Assembly (NCBI RefSeq): GCF_000315545.1
Contig: NZ_JH992902.1
Location: 97,280-161,279, forward strand
Reading direction: 5' to 3'
DNA from: Selenomonas sp. F0473
Lineage (GTDB): Bacteria > Bacillota > Negativicutes > Selenomonadales > Selenomonadaceae
Length of the DNA stretch: 64,000 bases
The notes under the pieces are model-generated. The model was given only the letters and a program-made list of their open reading frames with translations. It was not told the origin of the DNA and did not search any database. Below, one piece after another: positions 1 through 8,823 of this stretch (positions are counted from its first letter, which is position 1; every line of letters begins with the position of its first letter). The position numbers and the translations under genes were made by a program.

Positions 1-201
1 GCACACTCCTTTTTATATATATTTCCTCTAGTATAGCGGAGAAATTATGTCAAAAATTCCTATCTTTTTGCAAATCCCCATGAATTTGGAAATTTTTTCA
101 AAACGTTTTTCTGTAGCAAAGGTTACGGTCTTTTCCATAATTCCGCGCTATAATGTGCACATTGTTTTGAGAGATAGCGAAGTATGATATAAAGGAGTTT
201 T
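1..201. other. AT-rich intergenic region at left edge
   Basis: This AT-rich stretch precedes the DUF438 gene and no coding sequence was recognised in it. A TATAAT hexamer at 149-154 is a plausible -10 element, but no convincing -35 lies at normal spacing, so a promoter is only suggested. A ribosome-binding site (AAAGGAG) sits at 191-197. Confidence 0.4.
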
Positions 202-1650
202 ATGATGGAAAAGGTATTAGACCTTAAAAAGACGGTCGCCGAGCTCGTCGGCGAATACCCCGAGGTGCGGTCGATTATGGCGGAGGTCGGTTTTCGTGAG
301 ATCACGAGCGATGTGGCGCTGAATGTGATGGGGCGCATCATGACGATCCCGCGCGGCGCGGCGGTGAAGGGGGTCGACCTCAATAAGGTCATCGCGGCGT
401 TCGAGGAGCACGGGTTTACCGTTGTCGGCGATGACCGCGGGACACGGCAGGGACGGCTGCGCAGCTTCATCGAGCGGCTTTCGAGCGGCGAGGATTTAGA
501 ATCCGTCCGCAAAGACTTCGTGCAGGAGTTCAGCCATGTCGAGGCACACGAGATCATGGATGCGGAGCAGACCCTCATCAAGGAGGGCATGCCGATCACG
601 GAAGTCCAGCGCCTCTGCGACGTGCATTCCGCGCTGTTTCACGGAACGCCCTCCGCACCGCCTCCGGGGGCGCTCTCGCACGATGAGATTCACGCGCAGG
701 CGGAATCTGTGAATCCGGATGATATCGACGCTTTGGCGGCGGGGCATCCGCTGTCTATCCTGCGCGCGGAGAATGCGGCGCTTGGAACCCTGCTTGATAC
801 GATTGGGGCCGAACTCGACGGCGCAAAGCGTACGGATGTTATACTGGAGCAGGTTCTTGCGCTCGGCGATGTGCGCATGCACTATATCAAAAAAGAAGAG
901 CTGCTGATGCCGGTTCTCTACGACTACGGCGTCACGGGACCCTCGCAGGTCATGTGGGGCATCGACGACGAGATGAAACGCGAGCTCAGCATGATCATCA
1001 AGGCGCTCAAAGAAGATCCGGAGAATCTGCCGATGTACGAGGCGCGTCTGCGCGCCCTCACGCAGCGCATCCGCGAGATGATCTTTAAGGAGGAGAAAAT
1101 TCTCTTCCCGCTCAGCCTCCGCTACTTTACGGAGATCGAGTGGTACCGTATGTACCATGACCTGCCGGATATGGGTGTCTCGTTCGGCGTGGCCATTCCG
1201 GCATGGCCGGCAGCGCAGCCGTGGCTTGATCGAGAGGCGGCGCGTCTCGCGGGCAGTACGACGGACGGCAAGCTCCAGTTCCCGACGGGCGAGCTCTCGA
1301 TGGATCAACTCGTCGCGATCTTCAAGATGCTTCCCGTAGACATCACCTTCATCGACAAGGACGATACGGTGCGCTTTTTCACGAACGAGGGGCAGGTGTT
1401 CACGCGCCCCATGTCGGCGCTCGGACGCGACGTCATGAACTGTCATCCGCCCGAGATCATCCCCGTCGTGCGCAACCTCCTCGCCGATTTTAAGGCGAAG
1501 AAACGCTCGCAGATGATCGTGCACCGCTATATCCGCGAACGACCCATCCGCGTCCATTATCAGGGGCTCTACGACGCGGCGGGCGACTATATGGGAACGG
1601 TTGAGTTCGTAACCGATCACGCCGAGCCGCTCGAAAAATTCCGTCGCTAA
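202..1650 (+). CDS. DUF438 / haemerythrin / PAS domain protein
   Basis: This 482-residue cytoplasmic protein has the modular layout of the DUF438 family. A short DUF1858-like segment comes first (about residues 1-70), then the DUF438 region (about 75-150). A haemerythrin-like HHE helical bundle follows (about 165-300) with spaced His and Glu residues (HPLSILRAEN, MHYIKKEELL, KEEKILFPL) that would bind a di-iron site. A C-terminal PAS-like domain (about 365-475) ends it. Such proteins are thought to sense oxygen, NO or redox state, but no output domain is visible, so its partner is unknown. Two ATGs (202 and 205) follow the AAAGGAG at 191-197; the second is better spaced. It appears monocistronic because a hairpin terminator follows at 1663-1694. 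Confidence 0.85.
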   Translation: MMEKVLDLKKTVAELVGEYPEVRSIMAEVGFREITSDVALNVMGRIMTIPRGAAVKGVDLNKVIAAFEEHGFTVVGDDRGTRQGRLRSFIERLSSGEDLESVRKDFVQEFSHVEAHEIMDAEQTLIKEGMPITEVQRLCDVHSALFHGTPSAPPPGALSHDEIHAQAESVNPDDIDALAAGHPLSILRAENAALGTLLDTIGAELDGAKRTDVILEQVLALGDVRMHYIKKEELLMPVLYDYGVTGPSQVMWGIDDEMKRELSMIIKALKEDPENLPMYEARLRALTQRIREMIFKEEKILFPLSLRYFTEIEWYRMYHDLPDMGVSFGVAIPAWPAAQPWLDREAARLAGSTTDGKLQFPTGELSMDQLVAIFKMLPVDITFIDKDDTVRFFTNEGQVFTRPMSALGRDVMNCHPPEIIPVVRNLLADFKAKKRSQMIVHRYIRERPIRVHYQGLYDAAGDYMGTVEFVTDHAEPLEKFRR

Positions 1651-1662
1651 ACATAAAAATAC

Positions 1663-1694
1663 AGTCTGTCAAGAAAAATACTTGACAGACTTTT
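1663..1694 (+). terminator. Terminator of the DUF438 gene
   Basis: A perfect 11-bp inverted repeat (AGTCTGTCAAG, 7-nt loop, CTTGACAGACT) is followed by TTTT, 12 bases after the DUF438 stop codon. Its right arm contains the -35 box of the next promoter. Confidence 0.85.
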
Positions 1695-1710
1695 CGTTTG
1701 TCGTTATACT
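1682..1710 (+). promoter_or_regulatory. Sigma-A promoter of the ylxM-ffh operon
   Basis: A consensus TTGACA (1682-1687) and TATACT (1705-1710) are separated by exactly 17 bases and lie about 50 bases before the ylxM start. The -35 is part of the upstream terminator stem. Confidence 0.85.
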
Positions 1711-1765
1711 GCGAGAAGCGATTGGGGAACACGACGGTTGTTTCCCTGAAACGGGGGATGTGCGC

Positions 1766-2118
1766 ATGGAGCGGCTCTATGATCTCGCGCAGTTATACGA
1801 TCTCTACGGCGCGCTGCTGACGGGAAAGCAGCGGGAATGTCTGCATCTCCACATTGCCGAGGACTTCTCGCTCACGGAGATCGGCGAGGCGCTAGGCATC
1901 ACGCGTCAGGCGGCGCATGAGAGCATCCGGCGCGCGGAGCGCTCCCTCGAGGAGATGGAAGAGCGGCTCGGTCTGCGCGCCTGCCGCTCGGAGGAAGAGC
2001 GTGTACTCGCGGGTGTCTACGAGGCGCTGTGCGCCCTCGGAGAGCCGATTGCGGCGGCAGAGGTACGGCGGATTGCGGAGCCGCTGCGGAAATATGCGGA
2101 ACAGGAGGAGGTGAGTTC

Positions 2119-2122
<4 letters not shown>
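1766..2122 (+). CDS. ylxM: YlxM family helix-turn-helix protein
   Basis: This 118-residue protein matches the YlxM/p13-like family, a small sigma-70 region-4-type helix-turn-helix protein. The characteristic segment runs YDLYGALLTGKQRECLHLHI, followed by LTEIGEALGITRQAAHESIRRAE. Family members are encoded just before ffh in Firmicutes and are linked to the signal recognition particle. The start at 1766 is chosen because GGGGG at 1753-1757 lies 8 bases upstream and because it begins downstream of the promoter; a GTG at 1760 is an alternative. The stop codon overlaps the ffh start in an ATGA arrangement, so the two genes are translationally coupled. Confidence 0.9.
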
Positions 2123-3495
<1,373 letters not shown>

Positions 3496-3517
3496 CACAA
3501 CGAAAGGTGGTGAGAAT

Positions 3518-3793
3518 ATGGCAGTCAAGATTCGTTTGAACCGCATGGGTGCGAAGAAGAATCCCTTTTACCGCATCGTCGTTGCCGACTCGCGCGCACC
3601 GCGCGACGGAAGATTCATCGAGATCCTTGGAAATTACGATCCGTCGAAGCAGCCCGCCGTCGTCAGCATTGACGAGGAAAAAGCGATCGACTGGATGAAG
3701 AAGGGCGCACAGCCGACCGACACGGTCAGAAATATTCTGAGCAAGAACGGTACGATGGCAAAATTTGCCGAGGCAAAGCGTAAGAAGGACTAA
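3518..3793 (+). CDS. rpsP: 30S ribosomal protein S16
   Basis: This 91-residue protein is bS16, a component of the small-subunit body. The start [38 protein letters not shown] is diagnostic. An AAAGGTGGTG ribosome-binding site ends 7 bases before the ATG at 3518. It lies 22 bases after ffh in the same operon. A strong hairpin without a T-run follows (3816-3842), which may set the ratio of this abundant protein to its downstream partners. Confidence 0.97.
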   Translation: MAVKIRLNRMGAKKNPFYRIVVADSRAPRDGRFIEILGNYDPSKQPAVVSIDEEKAIDWMKKGAQPTDTVRNILSKNGTMAKFAEAKRKKD

Positions 3794-3815
3794 GCGATGC
3801 GTGTGCCCGGGAGAG

Positions 3816-3842
3816 GAGATTCCTTCGTCACGAAGGAATCTC
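3816..3842 (+). promoter_or_regulatory. Intercistronic hairpin between rpsP and khpA
   Basis: A perfect 12-bp stem (GAGATTCCTTCG / CGAAGGAATCTC) closes a 3-base loop. Outer sequences around 3797-3810 and 3846-3856 can partly extend it. There is no T-run, so it looks like an RNA-stabilising or processing element rather than a terminator. Confidence 0.7.
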
Positions 3843-3881
3843 ACGCCGGGTGCGCATGGCGCGATGAGGAGAGACGGCCGC

Positions 3882-4109
3882 ATGAAAGAGATAGTCGAGG
3901 TTATCGCCAAATCCTTGGTGGATCATCCGGAAGCTGTCGTCGTTGACGAAACGCAGGATGATCAGGAGATCATATTGAGACTTCGCGTGGCGGAGGATGA
4001 CATGGGTAAGGTCATCGGCAAACAGGGGCGTATCGCAAAGGCGCTGCGCAGCGTTGTCAAGGCCGCCGCGACGAAAGAGAATAAGCGGGCGACGGTCGAG
4101 ATCGGCTGA
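3882..4109 (+). CDS. khpA: KH-domain RNA-binding protein KhpA
   Basis: This 75-residue protein is a single KH domain of the YlqC/KhpA family. The RNA-binding GxxG loop is visible as VIGKQGRIAKALR. KhpA pairs with KhpB/Jag in Firmicutes and influences small-RNA binding and cell division. The ATG at 3882 is preceded by GAGGAGAG. An in-frame upstream ATG at 3864 would overlap this ribosome-binding site and is less likely. Its place between rpsP and ylqD/rimM is conserved in the phylum. Confidence 0.93.
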   Translation: MKEIVEVIAKSLVDHPEAVVVDETQDDQEIILRLRVAEDDMGKVIGKQGRIAKALRSVVKAAATKENKRATVEIG

Positions 4110-4117
4110 GCCTGCAG

Positions 4118-4150
4118 AAACGGCGTGCGTCATGGACGGCCGCCGTTTTT
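4118..4150 (+). terminator. Attenuator-like hairpin after khpA
   Basis: AAACGGCG (4118-4125) pairs with CGCCGTTT (4141-4148) across a 15-base loop, and T residues continue to 4150. It sits inside the operon, just upstream of the ylqD ribosome-binding site, so it probably attenuates rather than ends transcription. Confidence 0.6.
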
Positions 4151-4169
4151 GCATAAGGAGAGATACAGA

Positions 4170-4580
4170 GTGGATTCTATTTCGATTAAAGTACCCGTGA
4201 CGGTCAAGGCGAAGCTGACGGAGAAACTGCGCACAAAGATGCGCACGGAGATGGAGGAGGGCATCAGCCGCGCGGAGCTCGAACTGCAGCAGATCGGCAT
4301 TCAGGAAAAGCGCGTCATGCAGGAGGCCGAGCAGGGCGATCTCACACCGCAGGCGATCGACAACATCAATATGATCCGGCAGGAACGCCAGCGCCGTATG
4401 GAATATGTGGAACAGACTCGAGTGCAGCTCGAAGAACTCGAGAAATTCGCCGAGGGGGCGGAGATTATTCAGGGCACGATCGAGCGTCAGGTAGAGGCAA
4501 AGGTCGGCGACGACATGCGCGAGCTCATGAACGTTGAGATCCTGGTCGAAGATGACAAGATTATCGCCATCCGTTCCTGA
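4170..4580 (+). CDS. ylqD: YlqD family protein
   Basis: This 136-residue protein is of the YlqD family, whose function is unknown. It starts with VDSISIKVPVTVKAKLTEKLRTKM and has a long charged helical middle (about residues 25-105) likely to form a coiled coil, then a beta-rich end (VGDDMRELMNVEILVEDDKIIAI). The GTG start at 4170 is preferred because AAGGAG at 4155-4160 lies 9 bases upstream; the reading frame extends further 5' into the hairpin. Its 3' end overlaps rimM by about 29 bases. The khpA-ylqD-rimM order is typical of Firmicutes. Confidence 0.85.
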   Translation: MDSISIKVPVTVKAKLTEKLRTKMRTEMEEGISRAELELQQIGIQEKRVMQEAEQGDLTPQAIDNINMIRQERQRRMEYVEQTRVQLEELEKFAEGAEIIQGTIERQVEAKVGDDMRELMNVEILVEDDKIIAIRS

Positions 4581-5079
4581 GGATCGTATCGTCATCGGGC
4601 GTATCGGCGCCGCGCATGGCATCGCAGGCGATGTGCGCGTCATTCCGCTGACGGATTTTCCCGAGCGCTTTGCAGATCTCCGCGAGGTCATGGTCGGCGA
4701 CGAGCTTCTTCACATCGAGCGTACGAAGCCGCAGGGGAAGAATATCCTCATGCGCTTTCGCGAGTACCCCGCCCGTGAGGATGCACAGCGTCTCACGGGC
4801 CGTCTCCTCACCGTCGCACGCGCGGATGCCGCACCGCTTGAGGAGGGAGAGTACTATGTCTTTGACATCGTGGGGCTCTCCGTCTGCGATGAGAACGATG
4901 CGCTCCTTGGAACCGTCGAAAACGTTATCCGCACGGGCAGTAACGACGTCTATGCCGTGCGCACCGAGGACGGAAGCGAGCTCCTCATCCCCGCGCTGCG
5001 CAGCGTCGTCAAGCAGATCGATATCGGCGCGGGGCGGATGGTTGTGTGTCTGCCGGATGACGTTGATGAAATGCTTTGA
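4552..5079 (+). CDS. rimM: Ribosome maturation factor RimM
   Basis: This 175-residue protein matches RimM, which binds S19 and helps 16S rRNA processing in 30S assembly. The N-terminal beta-barrel begins IVIGRIGAAHGIAGDVRVIPLTDFPERF, and the C-terminal PRC-barrel carries YYVFDIVGLSV and TGSNDVYAVRTEDG. The ATG at 4552 gives an overlap with ylqD; a TTG at 4534 is an alternative, and neither has a strong ribosome-binding site, suggesting translational coupling. In most relatives trmD follows rimM. Here the next gene is unrelated. Confidence 0.95.
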   Translation: MTRLSPSVPEDRIVIGRIGAAHGIAGDVRVIPLTDFPERFADLREVMVGDELLHIERTKPQGKNILMRFREYPAREDAQRLTGRLLTVARADAAPLEEGEYYVFDIVGLSVCDENDALLGTVENVIRTGSNDVYAVRTEDGSELLIPALRSVVKQIDIGAGRMVVCLPDDVDEML

Positions 5080-5164
5080 TATCAATATCGGAGCCTATCA
5101 AATCCTGCGTATCATACGGTCGTATAATTTTATGTCAGAATATGTGTGGGATAGCGATTTATAG

Positions 5165-5225
5165 AAGAACCGCTCTGTCAAAGGAATACATCGCGCATTG
5201 TTTCCTTCAGACACTGCGGTTCTTT
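5165..5225 (+). terminator. Long hairpin after rimM / before hydroxyacid dehydrogenase
   Basis: AAGAACCGC (5165-5173) pairs with GCGGTTCTT (5216-5224), with further inner pairing (AAGGAA with TTCCTT), followed by TTATAT. It can end the rimM operon. A TATAAT at 5123-5128 upstream might instead make it a leader hairpin of the next gene. Confidence 0.6.
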
Positions 5226-5242
5226 ATATCACTGAGGGTAAC

Positions 5243-6208
5243 ATGAAAATTGTCGTTTTGGACGGCTATACGGAGAATCCGGGAGACATCAGCTGGGGGC
5301 CGATTGAGGCGCTCGGCGAGGTGACGGTGTATGACCGCACCGCCTATGAGGAGTCGCCGCTGATCGCGGAGCGCATCGGCGACGCGGAAGTGATTGTCAT
5401 CAACAAGACGCCGATCAGCAGGGCAACGATGGATAGGTGCCCGAATCTGAAGGCGATTGCCGTGCTCGCGACGGGCTACAATGTCGTGGATTATGCGTAT
5501 GCCAAAGAGAAGGGCATTCCCGTGATGAATGTGCCGGTGTACGGGACGGACAATGTGAGCCAGTTTGCCATTGCGCTCCTGCTTGAGGCCTGCTCGCATG
5601 TCGGGTACCACGACCGGTCGGTGCACAGCGGCGAATGGGCGTCCAATCCGGATTGGTGCTATTGGCACCATCCGCTCATCGAGGTCTCGGGCAAGACGGC
5701 CGGCATCATCGGCCTCGGGCGCATCGGCCGGAACACGGCGCGTATCCTGCGTGCGATGAACGTCAATGTCCTCGCGGCGGATGCCAACGAGAACGACAAG
5801 GGGCGCGAAGTAGCGACCTATGTCCCGATGGACGAGCTCTTTGCCAAATCGGATTTCATCTTCCTGCATTGCCCGCTTTTCCCGGAGACGGAGGGAATCA
5901 TCAACGCGGCAAATATCAAGAAGATGAAGGACGGCGTGATTCTCGTCAACAACAGTCGCGGCCCGCTCGTTGTGGAGCAGGACCTCTGCGAGGCGCTCGC
6001 GCGCGGGAAAGTCGCCTGTGCGGCGCTCGATGTGGTATCCAGCGAGCCGATTAAGAAGGAAAATGTGCTGCTGAAGGCGAAGAACTGTATTATCACGCCG
6101 CATATCTCTTGGGCGACGAAAGAGGCGCGGATGCGTATCATGCAGACCACGGCGGATAATATCAAAGCATGGGCGCAGGGCGCGCCGACCAATGTCGTCA
6201 ACGCGTAG
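5243..6208 (+). CDS. D-2-hydroxyacid dehydrogenase (glycerate dehydrogenase-like)
   Basis: This 321-residue NAD(P)-dependent dehydrogenase belongs to the D-isomer 2-hydroxyacid family. The Rossmann motif IIGLGRIGRNTARIL is clear, as are the catalytic Arg in NNSRGPLVV and the His in ITPHISWAT. Sequence style resembles HprA/glycerate dehydrogenases, which interconvert hydroxypyruvate and D-glycerate. The glycerate kinase next door supports this, but 2-ketogluconate or other substrates are possible. The start at 5243 follows GAGGG; upstream in-frame starts lie inside the preceding hairpin. A terminator-like hairpin separates it from the kinase gene. Confidence 0.85.
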   Translation: MKIVVLDGYTENPGDISWGPIEALGEVTVYDRTAYEESPLIAERIGDAEVIVINKTPISRATMDRCPNLKAIAVLATGYNVVDYAYAKEKGIPVMNVPVYGTDNVSQFAIALLLEACSHVGYHDRSVHSGEWASNPDWCYWHHPLIEVSGKTAGIIGLGRIGRNTARILRAMNVNVLAADANENDKGREVATYVPMDELFAKSDFIFLHCPLFPETEGIINAANIKKMKDGVILVNNSRGPLVVEQDLCEALARGKVACAALDVVSSEPIKKENVLLKAKNCIITPHISWATKEARMRIMQTTADNIKAWAQGAPTNVVNA

Positions 6209-6227
6209 CGCAGGCGCTTGACATGCT

Positions 6228-6279
6228 GCCCGCATACATCGGAGATATGATGTTTCCGGTTTATGCGGGCTTTTGTTTT
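6228..6279 (+). terminator. Terminator between dehydrogenase and glycerate kinase
   Basis: GCCCGCATA (6228-6236) pairs with TATGCGGGC (6262-6270), followed at once by TTTTGTTTT. The kinase ribosome-binding site begins directly after, so it may also act as a leader attenuator. Confidence 0.75.
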
Positions 6280-6298
6280 GGGAAAGGAGTTTCACATT

Positions 6299-7537
6299 AT
6301 GAACGAGCGCAGTGGTCTTCGCAGCGATGCGGATGCGATTGTCGCGGGCGCCCTTCGGGATGTTCTTCCCGATGCGGCAGTCGAAAAGGCGTTGACGGGA
6401 CATTCCTTTGCCAAGGGGAAGGTAATTCTCGTAGCGGTGGGCAAAGCCGCGTGGCAGATGGCGAAAAAGGCGGACGAACTGCTCGGCGACCGCGTTCATG
6501 GCGGCGTTGTGATTACGAAATACGAGCATGTACTTGCGCCGATTCGTGGGCTCGATTGTCACGAGGCGGGACATCCTATTCCCGACGAGAATTCCTTTGC
6601 GGCAACGGAGCACGCCCTGCGGCTGACGGAGCATCTCAGCGCGGACGATACGGTGGTGTTCCTCTTATCGGGCGGCGGCAGCGCGCTCTTTGAACGACCG
6701 CTCATTCCTGCCCAGGAGCTTGCGGAAATCACGAAGGCGCTCCTCGCATCGGGGGCGGATATCGTTGAAATCAATACGATTCGCAAGCGTATGAGCGCGG
6801 TGAAGGGCGGCCGTTTCGGTGCGCACTGTGCACCGGCACATGTGCTGAGCATCGTGCTGAGCGATATCATCGGCGACCCGCTCGACATGATCGCATCGGG
6901 TCCCGCATATCCCGACCGCGGCAGCGCGGCGGAGGCGAAGGCAATCGCTGAGAAGTACCGCCTGAAGCTATCGCCGCAGGCAACGGCGCTGCTCGATGTC
7001 CCCTTGCCGCAGGAACTCCCCCATGTGGAGACGCATATCACGGGCAGCGTACGCGAACTTTGCACCGCGGCGGCAGAGGAGTGCCGCGCCCTGGGCTATA
7101 CGCCGCATATCCTCACCGACCGGCTCAGCTGCGAGGCGCGGGACGCGGGGCGGTTCCTCAGCGCCATTGCAAAGACCCACGCGAATGACGGCCCCGTCGC
7201 CTATATTGCGGGCGGGGAAACGGTCGTGCACCTGACGGGGCACGGCAAGGGGGGGCGCAATCAGGAGATTGCGCTGGCCGCCGCCGAGGGACTCTCCGGT
7301 ATGGAGAATGCGGCGGTGTTCAGTTTTGGCAGCGACGGTACGGACGGGCCGACGGATGCGGCGGGCGGCTATGCGGACGGGCATACGATGGGGCAGCTCG
7401 CTGCGCGCGGCATCCGCATCGACAAGGTTCTCCGTGAGAATGACGCCTATCATGCGCTGAAGTCTGTGGACGGTCTCATCGTCACGGGGCCTACGGGGAC
7501 GAATGTGAACGATGCGGCGATTCTTCTGATTCGATAG
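6299..7537 (+). CDS. Glycerate 2-kinase (GckA/TtuD, MOFRL family)
   Basis: This 412-residue kinase has the two-domain fold of the DUF4147/MOFRL family. The N-terminal domain includes VGKAAWQMA and LLSGGGSALFE. The C-terminal MOFRL domain includes GGRNQEIALAAAEGL and FGSDGTDGPTDAAGG. These enzymes phosphorylate D-glycerate to 2-phosphoglycerate, feeding lower glycolysis. GGAAAGGAG at 6281-6289 sets the ATG at 6299. With the adjacent hydroxyacid dehydrogenase and the tartronate-semialdehyde-reductase-like gene at 59.4-60.2 kb, it suggests a glycerate catabolic route. Confidence 0.92.
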   Translation: MNERSGLRSDADAIVAGALRDVLPDAAVEKALTGHSFAKGKVILVAVGKAAWQMAKKADELLGDRVHGGVVITKYEHVLAPIRGLDCHEAGHPIPDENSFAATEHALRLTEHLSADDTVVFLLSGGGSALFERPLIPAQELAEITKALLASGADIVEINTIRKRMSAVKGGRFGAHCAPAHVLSIVLSDIIGDPLDMIASGPAYPDRGSAAEAKAIAEKYRLKLSPQATALLDVPLPQELPHVETHITGSVRELCTAAAEECRALGYTPHILTDRLSCEARDAGRFLSAIAKTHANDGPVAYIAGGETVVHLTGHGKGGRNQEIALAAAEGLSGMENAAVFSFGSDGTDGPTDAAGGYADGHTMGQLAARGIRIDKVLRENDAYHALKSVDGLIVTGPTGTNVNDAAILLIR

Positions 7538-7567
7538 GCGGCGGTGCCGGCTCGTTCGTTTTTCTTT

Positions 7568-7596
7568 TTGCGCAAAACCCGCGTGCGTGTTATAAT
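7568..7596 (+). promoter_or_regulatory. Promoter of the tsaE-tsaB-rimI cluster
   Basis: TTGCGC (7568-7573) and TATAAT (7591-7596) are 17 bases apart, about 50 bases upstream of tsaE. Confidence 0.7.
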
Positions 7597-7646
7597 ATAT
7601 CAGAACTTTATTTCGGTTTTTGCATACATTCATAAGGGGTTGAACT

Positions 7647-8123
7647 ATGCTCACCTGTATCACGCATTCTCCGGAGGAGACTGCGCATTTAGCGGGAACG
7701 ATCGGTAAAATCATCCGGGAAGGGACGGTGATCTGCCTCGACGGAGAACTTGGCGTCGGCAAGACGCTCTTCGTACGCGCGCTCGCGCGTACGCTCGGGG
7801 TCGAGAGCGACGTGACGAGCCCGACGTTCAACCTGATGAATATTTACGAGGCGGCATGTCCGATTGTGCATTTTGACCTCTATCGGATTGATTCGGAGGA
7901 GGAGCTTGAGGACATCGGCTTCCACGAGTATGCGGAGGCGCTCGAGGGGATTGTGCTCATCGAGTGGGCGTCGAAATTTCCGGATGCCATGCCCGCCGAC
8001 CGGCTGACGGTGCAGATCGACGCGCTCACGGATGAGGAGCGCCAGTTCACCTTTGATGCTGTGGGCGAGAAGAGCACCGTGCTCTTGAAGGAGCTGGACG
8101 GACTTGTCAATCCTAGCCGTTGA
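7647..8123 (+). CDS. tsaE: t6A biosynthesis ATPase TsaE
   Basis: This 158-residue P-loop ATPase is needed with TsaB and TsaD to place threonylcarbamoyl on A37 of ANN-reading tRNAs. The Walker A is GELGVGKTLFVRALA, and SPTFNLMNIYE and HFDLYRI are family hallmarks. The gene follows its own promoter at 7568-7596. Its end overlaps tsaB by 20 bases. Confidence 0.96.
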   Translation: MLTCITHSPEETAHLAGTIGKIIREGTVICLDGELGVGKTLFVRALARTLGVESDVTSPTFNLMNIYEAACPIVHFDLYRIDSEEELEDIGFHEYAEALEGIVLIEWASKFPDAMPADRLTVQIDALTDEERQFTFDAVGEKSTVLLKELDGLVNPSR

Positions 8124-8823
8124 TACGGCCTCGCAGGTGTCGAGCGTCGCCGTACTCTCGACGGAACGCGTCGCCGCAGAGATCGGTATGCAGGGGGCGC
8201 TGACGCACTCGGAGACGCTCATGCCGCATATCGAGACGGCCCTTCGTATGGCGCGCGTGAAAAAAGAGGAGCTCGACGGCATCGCCGTCAGTATCGGCCC
8301 CGGTTCTTTTACGGGGCTGCGCATCGGCCTTGCCGCCGCAAAGATGGCGGCGTATGCGCTGCGCATCCCCCTTGTCGGCGTGCCGACGCTCGAGGCGCTC
8401 GCCTATCACTGCATGTGTGAAGGCGTGCGCCTCGTTCCCATGATGGACGCGCAGAAGGGGAACGTCTATGCCGAGGAGTTCGCATGGGCGAATGAAGGCG
8501 ATATATTGACCCTTCGTCATGTGCGTCCGCTCGCCATCCTGCCGCGCGCAGAATTTATCGCATCCCTTGCGGGGACGGCGCAGCCCGTATTCCTGCTCGG
8601 CGACGCGATGCAAAAGCATACGGGGACGGGCCTCCCCGCGGGGGTGCGTCTCGCGCCCGTCCATATGCGGATGCCGCGCGCCGCCTGCGTGGGGCTCGCG
8701 GGGCTTGCGCGGCTGGGAAAGGGCATGTCGGACGATCCCATGACGCTGGAGCCGCTCTATCTCCGTCGGAGCGAGGCGGAGGTGCTGTGGGAGAAACGGC
8801 ACGGGGCGGAGAAAGAGTCGTGA
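8104..8823 (+). CDS. tsaB: t6A biosynthesis protein TsaB
   Basis: This 239-residue protein of the YeaZ/TsaB family is the ASKHA-fold scaffold partner of TsaD. It begins ILAVDTASQVSSVAVL and carries the conserved IAVSIGPGSFTGLRIGLAAAK. The start is a TTG at 8104, supported by AAGGAG 9 bases upstream and by the overlap with tsaE. Its stop overlaps the rimI GTG start. Confidence 0.96.
   Translation: MSILAVDTASQVSSVAVLSTERVAAEIGMQGALTHSETLMPHIETALRMARVKKEELDGIAVSIGPGSFTGLRIGLAAAKMAAYALRIPLVGVPTLEALAYHCMCEGVRLVPMMDAQKGNVYAEEFAWANEGDILTLRHVRPLAILPRAEFIASLAGTAQPVFLLGDAMQKHTGTGLPAGVRLAPVHMRMPRAACVGLAGLARLGKGMSDDPMTLEPLYLRRSEAEVLWEKRHGAEKES

Noticed and set aside
496-1620. Long minus-strand open frame (374 codons) opposite the DUF438 gene
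   Set aside because: It is antisense to a gene with clear domains, has no ribosome-binding site or family match, and is rich in Arg/His as expected from GC-rich antisense frames.
6218-6251. Promoter (TTGACA at 6218, TATGAT at 6246) before glycerate kinase
   Set aside because: The spacer is 22 bases, too long for a normal promoter, and the -10 lies inside the terminator loop.
5207-6634. 475-codon minus-strand open frame
   Set aside because: It is a shadow of the dehydrogenase and glycerate kinase genes; it crosses their intergenic terminator and has no recognisable motif.
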